Virus record (IMG/VR): IMGVR_UViG_3300005095_000008
Coordinates: 23,031 to 87,030 of that record
From: a virus
DNA length: 64,000 bases
Direction: 5' to 3' (one strand)
The number at the start of each line of letters is the position of its first letter. The stretch's first letter is position 1. Positions 43,352 through 51,880 of this stretch are shown here, piece by piece. A program made the position numbers and the translations under genes. The notes beneath the pieces are model-generated. The model searched no databases. It was not told the origin of the DNA and saw only the letters and a program-made list of their open reading frames with translations.

Positions 43352-43369
43352 ACCATATGGTCTATCTGT
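43344..43369. terminator. Bidirectional palindromic terminator
   Basis: A perfect 26-base palindrome with core ACCATATGGT between the convergent 162-residue gene, whose stop it holds, and the M16 gene. Confidence 0.75.
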
Positions 43370-43370
43370 A

Positions 43371-44669
43371 CTATTTGTTTATGATTACTTTATATTCTTT
43401 GTTTTCGATTACATGCTTGAGGTTTTCAAAGTATGCGACAACATCTTCATATCTACCATAATGTAGAATCTCTACTTCATAGTATCTACTAATATCAGTT
43501 TTGAAGACATCTTCTACGATTTTAAAATCGTCTGGATAGTACATCCCAACAGCATATATGTTTTCATATAGTCCTAAGTTCATATGCGCTATTTTATCTT
43601 TTAGCGTAATAGTATCTACTAGTTCTTGATAATCATCTCTAGTAAATGTATTGATAGCGTTCAGAATTGTTTCGTGTGCTAATGTCAATACCTTACCTCT
43701 AGTTTCTGGTCTACAGTTTACATAGAGTTCTGTATAGTCTTTCTGTTTTAATCTTGATTTACTAAGACTAACGCCATAACTATAACCATTCTCTTCACGA
43801 ATAGTATGGAAGAGTGATTTATCATGTGCTAACTTTTCTAAGTATTGATTTCCTATAAACCGCGCAGTGAAGCCTGAGTCTGTTGGGTAGAGTACCGACA
43901 ATAGTTCTTGGTCGATATCTACAGGAATTTCAATATCGTTAGATGTAAGTGTTGGTTCTAGTGGTGGTAGTATTCTATTATCTACATCAAACTTATTCGC
44001 ATAGTCTAATGCATCGATAGCGCTCTTTACTTTAGAGACCAAGAAGTCTGGTTTATTTACTTCAGGATCATATACGATAGCCACTGCACGTTTAGAGGTA
44101 TCGGCACACATTAATTTCTTAATTGCACGTACATCGTTTAACGTAATCTCTTTCAGTGTTTCAGGTGTGCCGATAATATTATCATCCATATCACTACACA
44201 TAAACTGTCCTCTATGCGTGAGTTTAAACCATAGTTCTTTATTGTCGATGTATTGTTGTACTTCAGAGATAACCGTTTTCTTTTCGTTCTCAAACTCTTC
44301 TTCAGTCACAAGTGATAAGTCATTGAGTGCAATATCAATTACAATATCAATCGCTTTATCGGTATGTTCACTCGTAGTCTTATACCAATAGTTTATGTAA
44401 TCATAATACGTACCTGCATTATGTTGGCCATATTTACGTAACATCTTCTGTAGTTCATCTGTATCGAACTGCGCAGTACTCTTAAAACTCATATGTTCAA
44501 TAAGGTGTGAAATACCAAACAACTTCTTGCCAATGAGGTTACTGTAGTATTTCTCATAATCAGAACCTGCTCTATTGTAGAACGTTAGTTTAAAGATATC
44601 TGTACCTGGCAATGCAATCATATGGTACTTAATACCGCCTACCTCTTTTACTTCATATGTCTTATTCAA
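43371..44669 (-). CDS. M16-family zinc metalloprotease (insulinase/PqqF-like)
   Basis: A 432-residue single-unit M16 peptidase. The inverted zinc motif is HLIEH (55-59) with a third ligand at Glu136 (VISEVQ), 77 residues on, as the family demands. GTYYDYINYWYKT (86-98) matches the substrate-binding strand, and IREENGYSYGVSLSKSR contains the Arg/Tyr pair of the second domain. M16 enzymes degrade or process peptides up to small proteins in a closed chamber, usually as dimers. A phage copy may mature virion proteins or destroy host peptides. A hairpin (44696-44720) separates it from the helicase gene upstream. Confidence 0.88.
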   Translation of the reverse strand: MNKTYEVKEVGGIKYHMIALPGTDIFKLTFYNRAGSDYEKYYSNLIGKKLFGISHLIEHMSFKSTAQFDTDELQKMLRKYGQHNAGTYYDYINYWYKTTSEHTDKAIDIVIDIALNDLSLVTEEEFENEKKTVISEVQQYIDNKELWFKLTHRGQFMCSDMDDNIIGTPETLKEITLNDVRAIKKLMCADTSKRAVAIVYDPEVNKPDFLVSKVKSAIDALDYANKFDVDNRILPPLEPTLTSNDIEIPVDIDQELLSVLYPTDSGFTARFIGNQYLEKLAHDKSLFHTIREENGYSYGVSLSKSRLKQKDYTELYVNCRPETRGKVLTLAHETILNAINTFTRDDYQELVDTITLKDKIAHMNLGLYENIYAVGMYYPDDFKIVEDVFKTDISRYYEVEILHYGRYEDVVAYFENLKHVIENKEYKVIINK

Positions 44670-44695
44670 TTTATCTCCTTTAAAAATAAATGTAT

Positions 44696-44720
44696 CCTAG
44701 ATAGACAGAATCTATCTAGG
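44696..44720 (-). terminator. Hairpin at end of SF2 helicase gene
   Basis: CCTAGATAG and CTATCTAGG pair over seven bases, holding the helicase stop; T-rich sequence follows on the minus strand. Confidence 0.6.
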
Positions 44721-46223
44721 CATATACATCTCTTGATGTAACTTCTCTACTCTGTCGCTGAATAATTGTACTCTATCTCTATGGTACCGTACGTGTTGAT
44801 CTATTTGTGCACAGTAGAAATACACAAATCTTACTTCTCTATTCTCTAGCTTTCTAAGTCTGCCTAACATCTGTAGATTCAGTTGTGTAGAGTTAGTAGC
44901 AATACCGCTCAAGACAGTAATCAATCCTGGAATGTCTAGTGCAGTACCAGATGAACCAGGTGTGCTCACAATGATATCACCCTTCATCATCTGGTCATAA
45001 CTATCTCCAGTAACATACCGTCTAATCTTTAACTTCTTATACTGATGATTCAATACATTCACCATCATATTACACATATCAATAGACCCAAAGAACAGTA
45101 TACATTTATCACCCTTCTGTCTACGTTTTACATAGTGTTCTTCTACATACTGTAAAAACATCTTCTTAAAGAGTTTCTTAATGTGTTTCTGTTTTAGGAT
45201 AGATTGTTCGAATCTCGTCTGTGAGTATCCATATCCACCTTGCATATATTTGAATTGTCTATTCAATGGTAAGTTATATCTAACAGCATATACGTGTTGG
45301 TACTTATCTAATGCAAGGAAAGAGAGTCTCGTCTCTTTAGGATAGAGTAACTCATAGAGTCTATTGATTTTCTTATCTTTGTGTTGTAGCGTAGCACTCA
45401 AACCTATCAATAGTGTAGGGTCTAGTGCAATGGTAGTCTTATACCCAGAATGGAACTCTTGGTGTGCTTCATCGATGACTAGAATAGAGACATTCAAATG
45501 GTCTAACAAATCATTCGGCATTACAGGAAACTTAAAGTGTTCCTTAAATTGTAACGTCTCATACTCTTTGATATAGAAGTACATCGTCCTGTTACTAAAG
45601 ATAATGAATTTCGGTAATTCATCTTGACTCATATTCATGAGTTCCATTAATGTATCACCACCTCTTACAATAAAGATATCACTCTTTTTCAGTTTGAAAT
45701 AAGCGTGTAACTCTTTCGTCCACTTCTCAATGTATTTCGGTAGAATTAAGAAAGCAGTCCTGTATCCAATGTCTGCAATAGTCTTGCACGCAATGACACC
45801 TTTCCCTTTACCAGTCTGTAAGTCTACTAGAAAGGTATGGTTCTTTTTAAGGGAAGCAGTCATCGTACGCACATACTTCTTTTGGTAGTCTCTCAAGTCA
45901 TACTTAAATATGAACTCAAAATCAACCCTAAATCGTTTTGGTTTATCTTTGTAAATCGTGTTCACATCTGAAGAGTTGAAACCGTGTTGCCGCAACTCTA
46001 TTGCAAAGTTTCTCAATGCAGTGATGGGGTAGTAATACTCTTTGAAAATCTCATTCGTCACTAAGTATATCTTGTCTTTTACGACGACTACTCTGTTTCT
46101 AATAAAGTCTTTTCTATATGTTTGGTATTGTTTATTAAACGATTCGATTACAGGTAATAGTTTTTGAGTTAATAGTGTAATCTTAAACGAGTGCCTACCT
46201 ATTTCTATTTCTAAATGTTTCAT
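44712..46223 (-). CDS. SF2 DNA/RNA helicase (UvsW-like)
   Basis: A 503-residue helicase starting at 46223 (MKHLEIE), preceded by AAAGGACTATCT. Motifs: RDYQ (111-114), motif I DLQTGKGKG (134-142), motif II VIDEAH (249-254), motif III LSATLQ (275-280) and motif VI QMLGRLRK near 449. This order is that of UvsW/RadD-like SF2 enzymes, which remodel branched DNA and R-loops and assist recombination-driven replication. The N-terminal 100 residues are a separate small domain. It has a promoter-like motif at 46303-46312. Confidence 0.88.
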   Translation of the reverse strand: MKHLEIEIGRHSFKITLLTQKLLPVIESFNKQYQTYRKDFIRNRVVVVKDKIYLVTNEIFKEYYYPITALRNFAIELRQHGFNSSDVNTIYKDKPKRFRVDFEFIFKYDLRDYQKKYVRTMTASLKKNHTFLVDLQTGKGKGVIACKTIADIGYRTAFLILPKYIEKWTKELHAYFKLKKSDIFIVRGGDTLMELMNMSQDELPKFIIFSNRTMYFYIKEYETLQFKEHFKFPVMPNDLLDHLNVSILVIDEAHQEFHSGYKTTIALDPTLLIGLSATLQHKDKKINRLYELLYPKETRLSFLALDKYQHVYAVRYNLPLNRQFKYMQGGYGYSQTRFEQSILKQKHIKKLFKKMFLQYVEEHYVKRRQKGDKCILFFGSIDMCNMMVNVLNHQYKKLKIRRYVTGDSYDQMMKGDIIVSTPGSSGTALDIPGLITVLSGIATNSTQLNLQMLGRLRKLENREVRFVYFYCAQIDQHVRYHRDRVQLFSDRVEKLHQEMYMPR

Positions 46224-46302
46224 AGATAGTCCTTTTAATGTCAAATTCAATTAAGATATACACGTAGCATTTATATACACTTATAGGTACATATATCTAC
46301 TA

Positions 46303-46312
46303 TATAATATAC
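46303..46312 (-). promoter_or_regulatory. Promoter-like motif before SF2 helicase gene
   Basis: GTATATTATA on the minus strand, 80 bases upstream of the chosen start. Confidence 0.4.
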
Positions 46313-46335
46313 TATTTTTTTATAATATTTATCTA

Positions 46336-46734
46336 TTATTTTGTTAAACCAAGTTCGGATACATAAGACACATATACTTCTTGTGCTGTGATATCGATAC
46401 CCATCTCTTTTAAAGATTTGTCACATGTTAGCATGCTATCATAACTAAGACGTTCATATGATGATGTAGACCACACAAGTTCTTGTGTATTCAAAAGTAC
46501 AAATGTGCTATTTTGCAAAATATGTCTAATCATAAAATGTTTATCCATTTTCATTAACTGTTGTCCAGGTTTATTAAGAGAACTAGATGGTCTGTAATAG
46601 TTATACTCTGCGAGTATCTCTATCAGACTTTGTAACGTATAATCGTCTTTAAACTCAAATACCACATCAAATTCAATTACTTCGTCGATAGTTGGTAATT
46701 CTACATTGTTTGTTAACGCGTATTCTAAAGTCAT
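46336..46734 (-). CDS. Hypothetical protein (132 aa)
   Basis: Start at 46734 (MTLEYALTNN) with AAAGGAG upstream; a TTG five codons earlier overlaps the ribosome binding site. The protein is acidic, mixed helix and strand, with no membrane span. It follows the RNA polymerase beta' gene across a hairpin (46763-46788). No family recognised. Confidence 0.65.
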   Translation of the reverse strand: MTLEYALTNNVELPTIDEVIEFDVVFEFKDDYTLQSLIEILAEYNYYRPSSSLNKPGQQLMKMDKHFMIRHILQNSTFVLLNTQELVWSTSSYERLSYDSMLTCDKSLKEMGIDITAQEVYVSYVSELGLTK

Positions 46735-46762
46735 TGCTTCTCCTTTCAAAAAGAAATATCGA

Positions 46763-46788
46763 TATGAGAGCGTCTATACGCTCTCATA
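46763..46788 (-). terminator. Hairpin at end of RNA polymerase beta' gene
   Basis: A 10-base stem (TATGAGAGCG) with a six-base loop; the beta' stop lies inside and TTTCTTTTT follows on the minus strand. Confidence 0.65.
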
Positions 46789-48780
46789 CTTTTTCTTATA
46801 TTCTTCGATTGATTCCTGTTTGTAATACAGCGCATCTAATGGGTGAGATGGCTTATTACTCGTCTGGAACATATATGGTTTAAAGAGTTTCTTTGTAACA
46901 GCGTTATAACCCATTGCAGCACTCGCACTCCGTCTATCAATAGCATTTGCTAATGAAATCAATTGAGGGTCTTCACTTCCTCGTCCTAAGTCAAAGTTAT
47001 TCTTCTCTAACTCTTTAGCCATAAAGGTATAAATCATACCACTGATATTCGCAATGTTGATACTCAACTTCTTGTTAATCAGCATGAACAATGAACTCAA
47101 CAACTCTTCAGGTGTTTCACTACTCTTACCACCTTTCAGAATGTTTCTGTTTTTCACCATTGAACGTATCTCATTCACTAATGTGTAGAAGTCATACTCT
47201 TTATCTTGTAACTTGATAATAGGAGCAGAACTCCTAAACTTTGTTACGTCTAATAATACATTGTCATTATCGTCTGCTTTAATACCCGCATTAACGACAT
47301 GCACTAAGAATTTCTTTGTAAAGCTTCCGAATCTATTCCCTTGCACAATCGTACACGGATAAACCTCTTCACCTTTATCTGTCTCTATTACTACTGTCAT
47401 TTCACTAATATTGCTCAATTTCTCATAATTGATTCTGTTTAACGTAGCGATATTCTTTACTTCTAACAAACCATTACACTGTTGTCTATCGATAACAAAT
47501 GTAATCTTATTTGCTCTTTTAAAGATGTCTTTCTTTAAGGCAAATCCAGATGGTCTTGTCTCGAATATCTGTGCTGTAATGTCGTCAATACTAATATTAC
47601 CAGACTCTGCAGAACCCATGTGGTGTTTTGTAGACAATAGCGCTTGTGACGCTGCTTGTGTCACATTCGTAGTCGTAATGTGACCAACATTTGCTTTAAC
47701 TGGTATATTAAATGCCAATCCACCAAAGCAAGTAGCGCATACGCCATGTTTATCAGGATGTTTACACTTCAACACATTTCTAAGTAAAATTGTCTTACCG
47801 ACAATATCAGTAGACTTAGACGTGATGCGTTTCAGTTCATCATCAGGATTAATTTTGTAATACGCACCTATCAGATTCACTAAGTCACCTTTATAATCGG
47901 CACTCTTAGGCGTGACATAGAATGATACATATTCCTCTGTACCACAATCACCAGGATAGATATGTTCTAAATACATTGCTCCTAATTGTAACTCTCTAGA
48001 GAGATACTCTGATTGTTTAATACTGCTCGTACTACTCATCAATGCGAATGCTGCAGATCTGGATTCTACAGCCATCTCATAGATATTTCTTAATCCTTTT
48101 GTAAAACTACTTAGTATTGGTCTCTTAAAGATAGTAGAATCTATCTCTATAATAAAACCTCTAATGCCGAGTAACTGCTTCACTTGTCCTTTATTAACGA
48201 CACCTGCCCTATACATTTTAGCGATAGGGTTTCTTTCATATTTTGAATCGTTCATAAGAATGTCGTCCAATACATCATGTACGTATTGTATTGCTTTACC
48301 TGTCTGTTCTTTTTCAGCTTTCGCAATTGCTGCTTTCAGTTTAGGGTGTGTCGTAATTGCAATCAAGTCTTCAATGTTTACAGATGTGATGCCTGTACTC
48401 ATATCGTCATTCGTTTCGTTAAAGATGAAATTCGTGATATCATACATGATACCATAGAGTCGCAATGCCTCTTTTTGTAAGTCAGCATGATGAATTGTGA
48501 TAATGTCAATCAGATCTTTCATGATTGTTTCTAATGCGCTGCTCAACGTTCCACCAGAGAAGAAGCCATTTTCATAATATGAGCGTGTGCTATAGGTATG
48601 TTTAATAGGAAGTTTATAGCCACTCTCTTTGATTAGGCTAAACACTACTCTATCCATCATGAGCACACCAGGTGTAACTTTTGCGGTAACACCATCATCA
48701 TATACCACCTCAACAACCTCATTGATCGTTTTATAGAAGCTATATGGTTTATCACATATTTCACTCGCTTTTATTTTCAT
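46774..48780 (-). CDS. Phage RNA polymerase beta' subunit, C-terminal part
   Basis: A 668-residue fragment of a multisubunit RNA polymerase largest subunit. Seen: QLLGIRG (202-208) and PILSSFTKGLRNIYEMAVES (221-240) through SEYLSREL, the bridge-helix and following region; DCGT (278-281), C339, C348 and C351 give a complete second zinc-binding site; SQALLSTKHHMGS (378-390) is the counterpart of the trigger-loop region. The catalytic NADFDGD part is not in this gene and must be encoded elsewhere, as in phiKZ-like phages that split both large subunits. Start at 48780 (MKIKASEIC) has GGAG upstream. Confidence 0.92.
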   Translation of the reverse strand: MKIKASEICDKPYSFYKTINEVVEVVYDDGVTAKVTPGVLMMDRVVFSLIKESGYKLPIKHTYSTRSYYENGFFSGGTLSSALETIMKDLIDIITIHHADLQKEALRLYGIMYDITNFIFNETNDDMSTGITSVNIEDLIAITTHPKLKAAIAKAEKEQTGKAIQYVHDVLDDILMNDSKYERNPIAKMYRAGVVNKGQVKQLLGIRGFIIEIDSTIFKRPILSSFTKGLRNIYEMAVESRSAAFALMSSTSSIKQSEYLSRELQLGAMYLEHIYPGDCGTEEYVSFYVTPKSADYKGDLVNLIGAYYKINPDDELKRITSKSTDIVGKTILLRNVLKCKHPDKHGVCATCFGGLAFNIPVKANVGHITTTNVTQAASQALLSTKHHMGSAESGNISIDDITAQIFETRPSGFALKKDIFKRANKITFVIDRQQCNGLLEVKNIATLNRINYEKLSNISEMTVVIETDKGEEVYPCTIVQGNRFGSFTKKFLVHVVNAGIKADDNDNVLLDVTKFRSSAPIIKLQDKEYDFYTLVNEIRSMVKNRNILKGGKSSETPEELLSSLFMLINKKLSINIANISGMIYTFMAKELEKNNFDLGRGSEDPQLISLANAIDRRSASAAMGYNAVTKKLFKPYMFQTSNKPSHPLDALYYKQESIEEYKKKYESV

Positions 48781-48961
48781 CAGAACGCTCCATACTAACA
48801 ATTTTAAAATAGTTATTTCCTACATCATATGCTTTTACAGCACAGTGTGCATTTTTTATAACCCACATACGTTCTTCGTTTAAACTGGTAAGGTAATCAT
48901 AGCGTAGATGAGCTAAATTATATTCGTTACCAACGATAAGTTCACATAATTCTATATTCAT
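48761..48961 (-). CDS. Small protein between RNA polymerase genes (66 aa)
   Basis: A 66-residue protein set between beta and beta'. Its ATG directly follows the beta TGA, with GAGGAG upstream, and its end overlaps the start of beta' by 20 bases, so the three are one coupled operon. Composition is mixed (CELIVGNEYNLAHLRYDYLT; GNNYFKIVSME). An accessory or omega-like subunit is possible from position; sequence does not decide. Confidence 0.7.
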   Translation of the reverse strand: MNIELCELIVGNEYNLAHLRYDYLTSLNEERMWVIKNAHCAVKAYDVGNNYFKIVSMERSDENKSE

Positions 48962-49896
48962 TCTTCATTCTCCTCGACATAAATTGTTTCCACGCCTCCA
49001 ACATTAAGAATGGCCTCTAAGAGATTCACAGGTTTGTCTCCATTCCAACCACAACTACTTCTATCAACTACTTTAGAAATAGCAGTTGGTTTGTCTGCTC
49101 TAAGGATATTGCCATAGATATGTTTATGTGTCTCTACAGACGCAGATCGGTCTCTTAGTTCAGCAAGCGCTTCTCGACCAGCATACGATGCATACAATCT
49201 TGTCTCTGTCTCTCCTGTTTTCACAGGATTAGGATTCCAAGGCTGTCGTTTCTTATTCGCTTTACTCGTAGAGATTGGTACACCAAAGTGATTGATTTTA
49301 GCAGTAGACGCTGCAAGGCCAGTATCAGCAATCTTAGACAATACTAACATGTAAACCGTTTCAATCGCAATTGGATCTTCAGAGCTATATGTAATACCAT
49401 CTAGTGTGAACGTAATTGGTGTTTTCTTAACATGATATGGTGTATTGATGAGATCAGCTACAATATCATGTGGTGTCTTTTTATTATCGATAGGGAACAT
49501 AACATAGAACTCATGCTCCACAATTTCAGTAATGACTTCTAGAATTTTCTGTGTATTTGTACACTTGCTATAGACTTCATACTGCTGTACTTCTAGTATT
49601 TTTAGATAGTCTAGAATGTACTTCCACAATGGTTCTATAGTATTCTTAAAGAATGTTTTGTTTGTGTTTGGTAGATTTAGTTTCTTCTTACCGTTTGTCT
49701 CTGTGATAAACTCTTTTAGTTGTTCTTCTACATAACGTTTTACTTTACGTGCTGTAGAGGTGATGTATCCATCATAGAGTTTACCAGAGTTCATACGAGA
49801 CGCTACAGATTTTTGGTCCATAATAGCATCTGCTCTTATGCCATTAGCATCTACTGGCATTTCCTCTTTTGGAACAATTTTACAGACGACTCCTTT
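48958..49896 (-). CDS. Phage RNA polymerase beta subunit C-terminal part, exon 2
   Basis: The second exon carries the end of beta. It resumes at KGVVCKIV, continuing the GxKMxGxxGxKG motif from exon 1, and then shows the universal NGIRADAIMDQKSVASRMNS segment (bacterial beta: P-x-D-I-x-x-x-P-x-x-x-P-S-R-M). Residues after that form helices that pack with beta'. Read alone, the frame would begin at an ATG at 49905 inside the intron, without a good ribosome binding site, which supports splicing. The mature protein would be 389 plus 312 residues. This exon is followed by the 66-residue gene and beta'. Confidence 0.88.
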   Translation of the reverse strand, partial: KGVVCKIVPKEEMPVDANGIRADAIMDQKSVASRMNSGKLYDGYITSTARKVKRYVEEQLKEFITETNGKKKLNLPNTNKTFFKNTIEPLWKYILDYLKILEVQQYEVYSKCTNTQKILEVITEIVEHEFYVMFPIDNKKTPHDIVADLINTPYHVKKTPITFTLDGITYSSEDPIAIETVYMLVLSKIADTGLAASTAKINHFGVPISTSKANKKRQPWNPNPVKTGETETRLYASYAGREALAELRDRSASVETHKHIYGNILRADKPTAISKVVDRSSCGWNGDKPVNLLEAILNVGGVETIYVEENEE

Positions 49897-50218
49897 CGCT
49901 TGCATTCAATATGGTTCGTTAGACCATACCCGCAGCATTACCTGCAGCTGCATGTCTCCATGCAGGCTAGACTATATCTTCACCATACAGCTATGCTGGT
50001 TAGGTGTCTCCCATTTCGAGTTCACTTGAACCCTACGTCTTACGACTAGTCGTTGAACGTTCTCCTATACGGAGCTTCGCTGCTGATTGTCTCTATTCAC
50101 ATTTTATCAAACATTCATAGACTATTTCTAATCTATTGTAGTAATGTGACGTCACGAGAGTTCCCAGCAATTAGAGAGAATTCACATTAGATATTTCTAC
50201 CTAAGTGGACTATTATTA
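49897..50218 (-). ncRNA. Group I self-splicing intron in RNA polymerase beta gene
   Basis: A 322-base insertion between GAT (Asp codon, ends 50219) and AAA (Lys codon, begins 49896). Read on the minus strand it holds group I core elements in order: P-like AATTGCTGGGAACTC, Q-like AATCAGCAGCGAAGCTCC, R-like GTTCAACGACTAG and S-like AAGATATAGTC, with R and S able to form P7. The 5' exon ends in U and the intron ends in G, as required; GAUU can pair with AGUC to form P1 with a U-G pair at the splice site. Joining restores the conserved GLYG-D-KGVV motif. There is no internal endonuclease gene. Exact ends are inferred. Confidence 0.88.
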
Positions 50219-51385
50219 ATCACCATAGAGTCCGCTCATTTTTGTTCCAATGTTTAATTTATGACTATATTCTACCACTACTTCTACAAAATATAAATCT
50301 AATGGAGATTGATTCAGTACGTTTGTTAGTCGTGGGTCGCGTATACTATAGAGATCCACCATCATCTTATGTAACTTATCACCAATGACTATTTCATTGT
50401 TATACTTTGCCTGTATCTCTTCTATTGTACGTATGAATGTATTGATAAAATCATTCATGCTGTTTACATACTTTTCCATCTGCTGGTCTATTTGAGTGTA
50501 TGTATATAGTTTCTTCTGTTTTGGAGATTTAATGACTTTTATGTCAATAACTTTACCACCAGCCTTACTGGTAAATTGACACTTGTCAAACAATGGTCTT
50601 GGGCATCTCAAGTGTCTATTGCTCATCAATGCTGGGTAAAGACTCTCGTCGCCATTTTCATTACTGTTTCTAGTAGCAAACAAAATACCATCATCATTGA
50701 CATATTCTCCAATATCAGGCATGATTTTGTAATACTCATCATCACCATAGAGGTTCAATGGTACATCTTGATATCCAAACTCTAACCTAAATGTTTCATA
50801 TGTCTTGAAACTTCCTCTTTCTGCTAATTCATCAGAGATAACAATTGGGTCTTCTCCTACGTCTTTGAATGATGCCAGACAGATATTTACATTTAACCCT
50901 ATCGTCAATTCTCCTCTCTCATTTTCAGAATTTGTTCTTGATAATTTTGTACCTGCTGGTAACTCATCACCATACTCGATATCGTCTAACGCATTCGTTT
51001 CACGATGTGTAAAACCAAACTTAGGGTTAAACTTCTCATGGTTTGGTATGTTGATATAATTCAATTCATCTTTCACTAAGTCGTGATAGATAACAAACCT
51101 CTCTACAGTCGTATCGATTCTATCCGCTGTTCTTCCATCGTACCTATCAATGATTGCTAGTACTTTACTGTCGTTCTCTACCTTACGACTAAAGAGTGTT
51201 TTGATAAACTCTTCTTCCGTGCCAGACAATACGATCTTAGGTTCGCCATTGTCTAATGGAATGTACTGTCCTAGAAAGTTAGAGAACATAACGAATCTTG
51301 AACTACTACACGCCATACCAAAGTTACTAAGACTTGCGAACCCTAATAGCCTTCTATCTATTCCCAATAATGTGCTATCATCCAT
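50219..51385 (-). CDS. Phage RNA polymerase beta subunit C-terminal part, exon 1
   Basis: A 389-residue exon. It begins MDDSTLLGIDRRLLGFASLS. IGLNVNICLASFKDVGEDPI (about 173-192) corresponds to the bacterial G-x-N-x-x-V-A-x-x-x-W-x-G-y-N-F-E-D motif of the beta active-site half, and it ends with NIGTKMSGLYGD, the GDKMxGRxGNKG loop interrupted by the intron. Without splicing a stop follows at 50218-50216. It has a promoter-like motif at 51451-51460 and a leader hairpin at 51413-51434. Role: part of the phage's own transcription enzyme, which frees it from host polymerase. Confidence 0.9.
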
Positions 51386-51412
51386 TCTATCTCCTTTATT
51401 TTGTGTACAACT

Positions 51413-51434
51413 AAAAAATCCATAGAGATTTTTT
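51413..51434 (-). promoter_or_regulatory. Leader hairpin ending in T-run before RNA polymerase gene
   Basis: AAAAAATC and GATTTTTT pair over a six-base loop in the leader of the beta gene. It could be an attenuator or a processing site. Confidence 0.4.
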
Positions 51435-51450
51435 AATTGAATGACATTTA

Positions 51451-51460
51451 AATAATATGT
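51451..51460 (-). promoter_or_regulatory. Promoter-like motif before RNA polymerase operon
   Basis: ACATATTATT on the minus strand, 66 bases before the beta gene. A leader hairpin (51413-51434) lies between them. Confidence 0.45.
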
Positions 51461-51500
51461 ATCTAAATTTTTTTAGAGTATATACCACGAAAGGACATGC

Positions 51501-51845
51501 ATGGCGCTATATGAACTCTGTACCTTTGCTGAAAATAGATTCAGTAATTCTGCTGAAGAGATGCTAAACGATAATGCGCTTAGTATCTTTAAGGCGCAAA
51601 ACGAACATTCTGTTGAAATGCAAATAGAACAAGAATTAGCAAATCGATATGTAGGAGACTTTTATGGTCTATTACAAGAACTAGGCAGAAAGGTAAATAC
51701 ATTCTATATAGAAACCGTCCTTAATGGTTTTAACTCAAGTGTTGACTACGATGGACGTACTACTATAAAACTACTAGAAAACGATTTTAGTAAACGGATA
51801 CTAAAACTGAAACCTATAGAGAGTAGCATTCCAAAAATAAAATAG
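51501..51845 (+). CDS. Hypothetical protein (114 aa)
   Basis: A plus-strand, helical, acidic protein of 114 residues (FAENRFSNSAEEMLNDNALS; VEMQIEQELANRYVGDFYGL) beginning after CGAAAGGACATGC. It is divergent from the RNA polymerase operon and convergent with the Gln-rich protein gene, with a shared hairpin between (51847-51874). No family recognised; size and helicity would suit a small virion or regulatory protein. Confidence 0.65.
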   Translation: MALYELCTFAENRFSNSAEEMLNDNALSIFKAQNEHSVEMQIEQELANRYVGDFYGLLQELGRKVNTFYIETVLNGFNSSVDYDGRTTIKLLENDFSKRILKLKPIESSIPKIK

Positions 51846-51846
51846 C

Positions 51847-51874
51847 ACATAGAGTACCAAACGGTACTCTATGT
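51847..51874. terminator. Bidirectional hairpin between convergent genes
   Basis: A 12-base stem (ACATAGAGTACC) with a four-base AAAC loop between the 114-residue gene and the Gln/Pro-rich protein gene. Confidence 0.7.
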
Positions 51875-51880
51875 ATGCTT

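Noticed and set aside
49720-50049. Plus-strand open frames across the intron
   Set aside because: They lie antisense to the intron core and RNA polymerase exon, with no ribosome binding site; the intron explains the lack of minus-strand coding.
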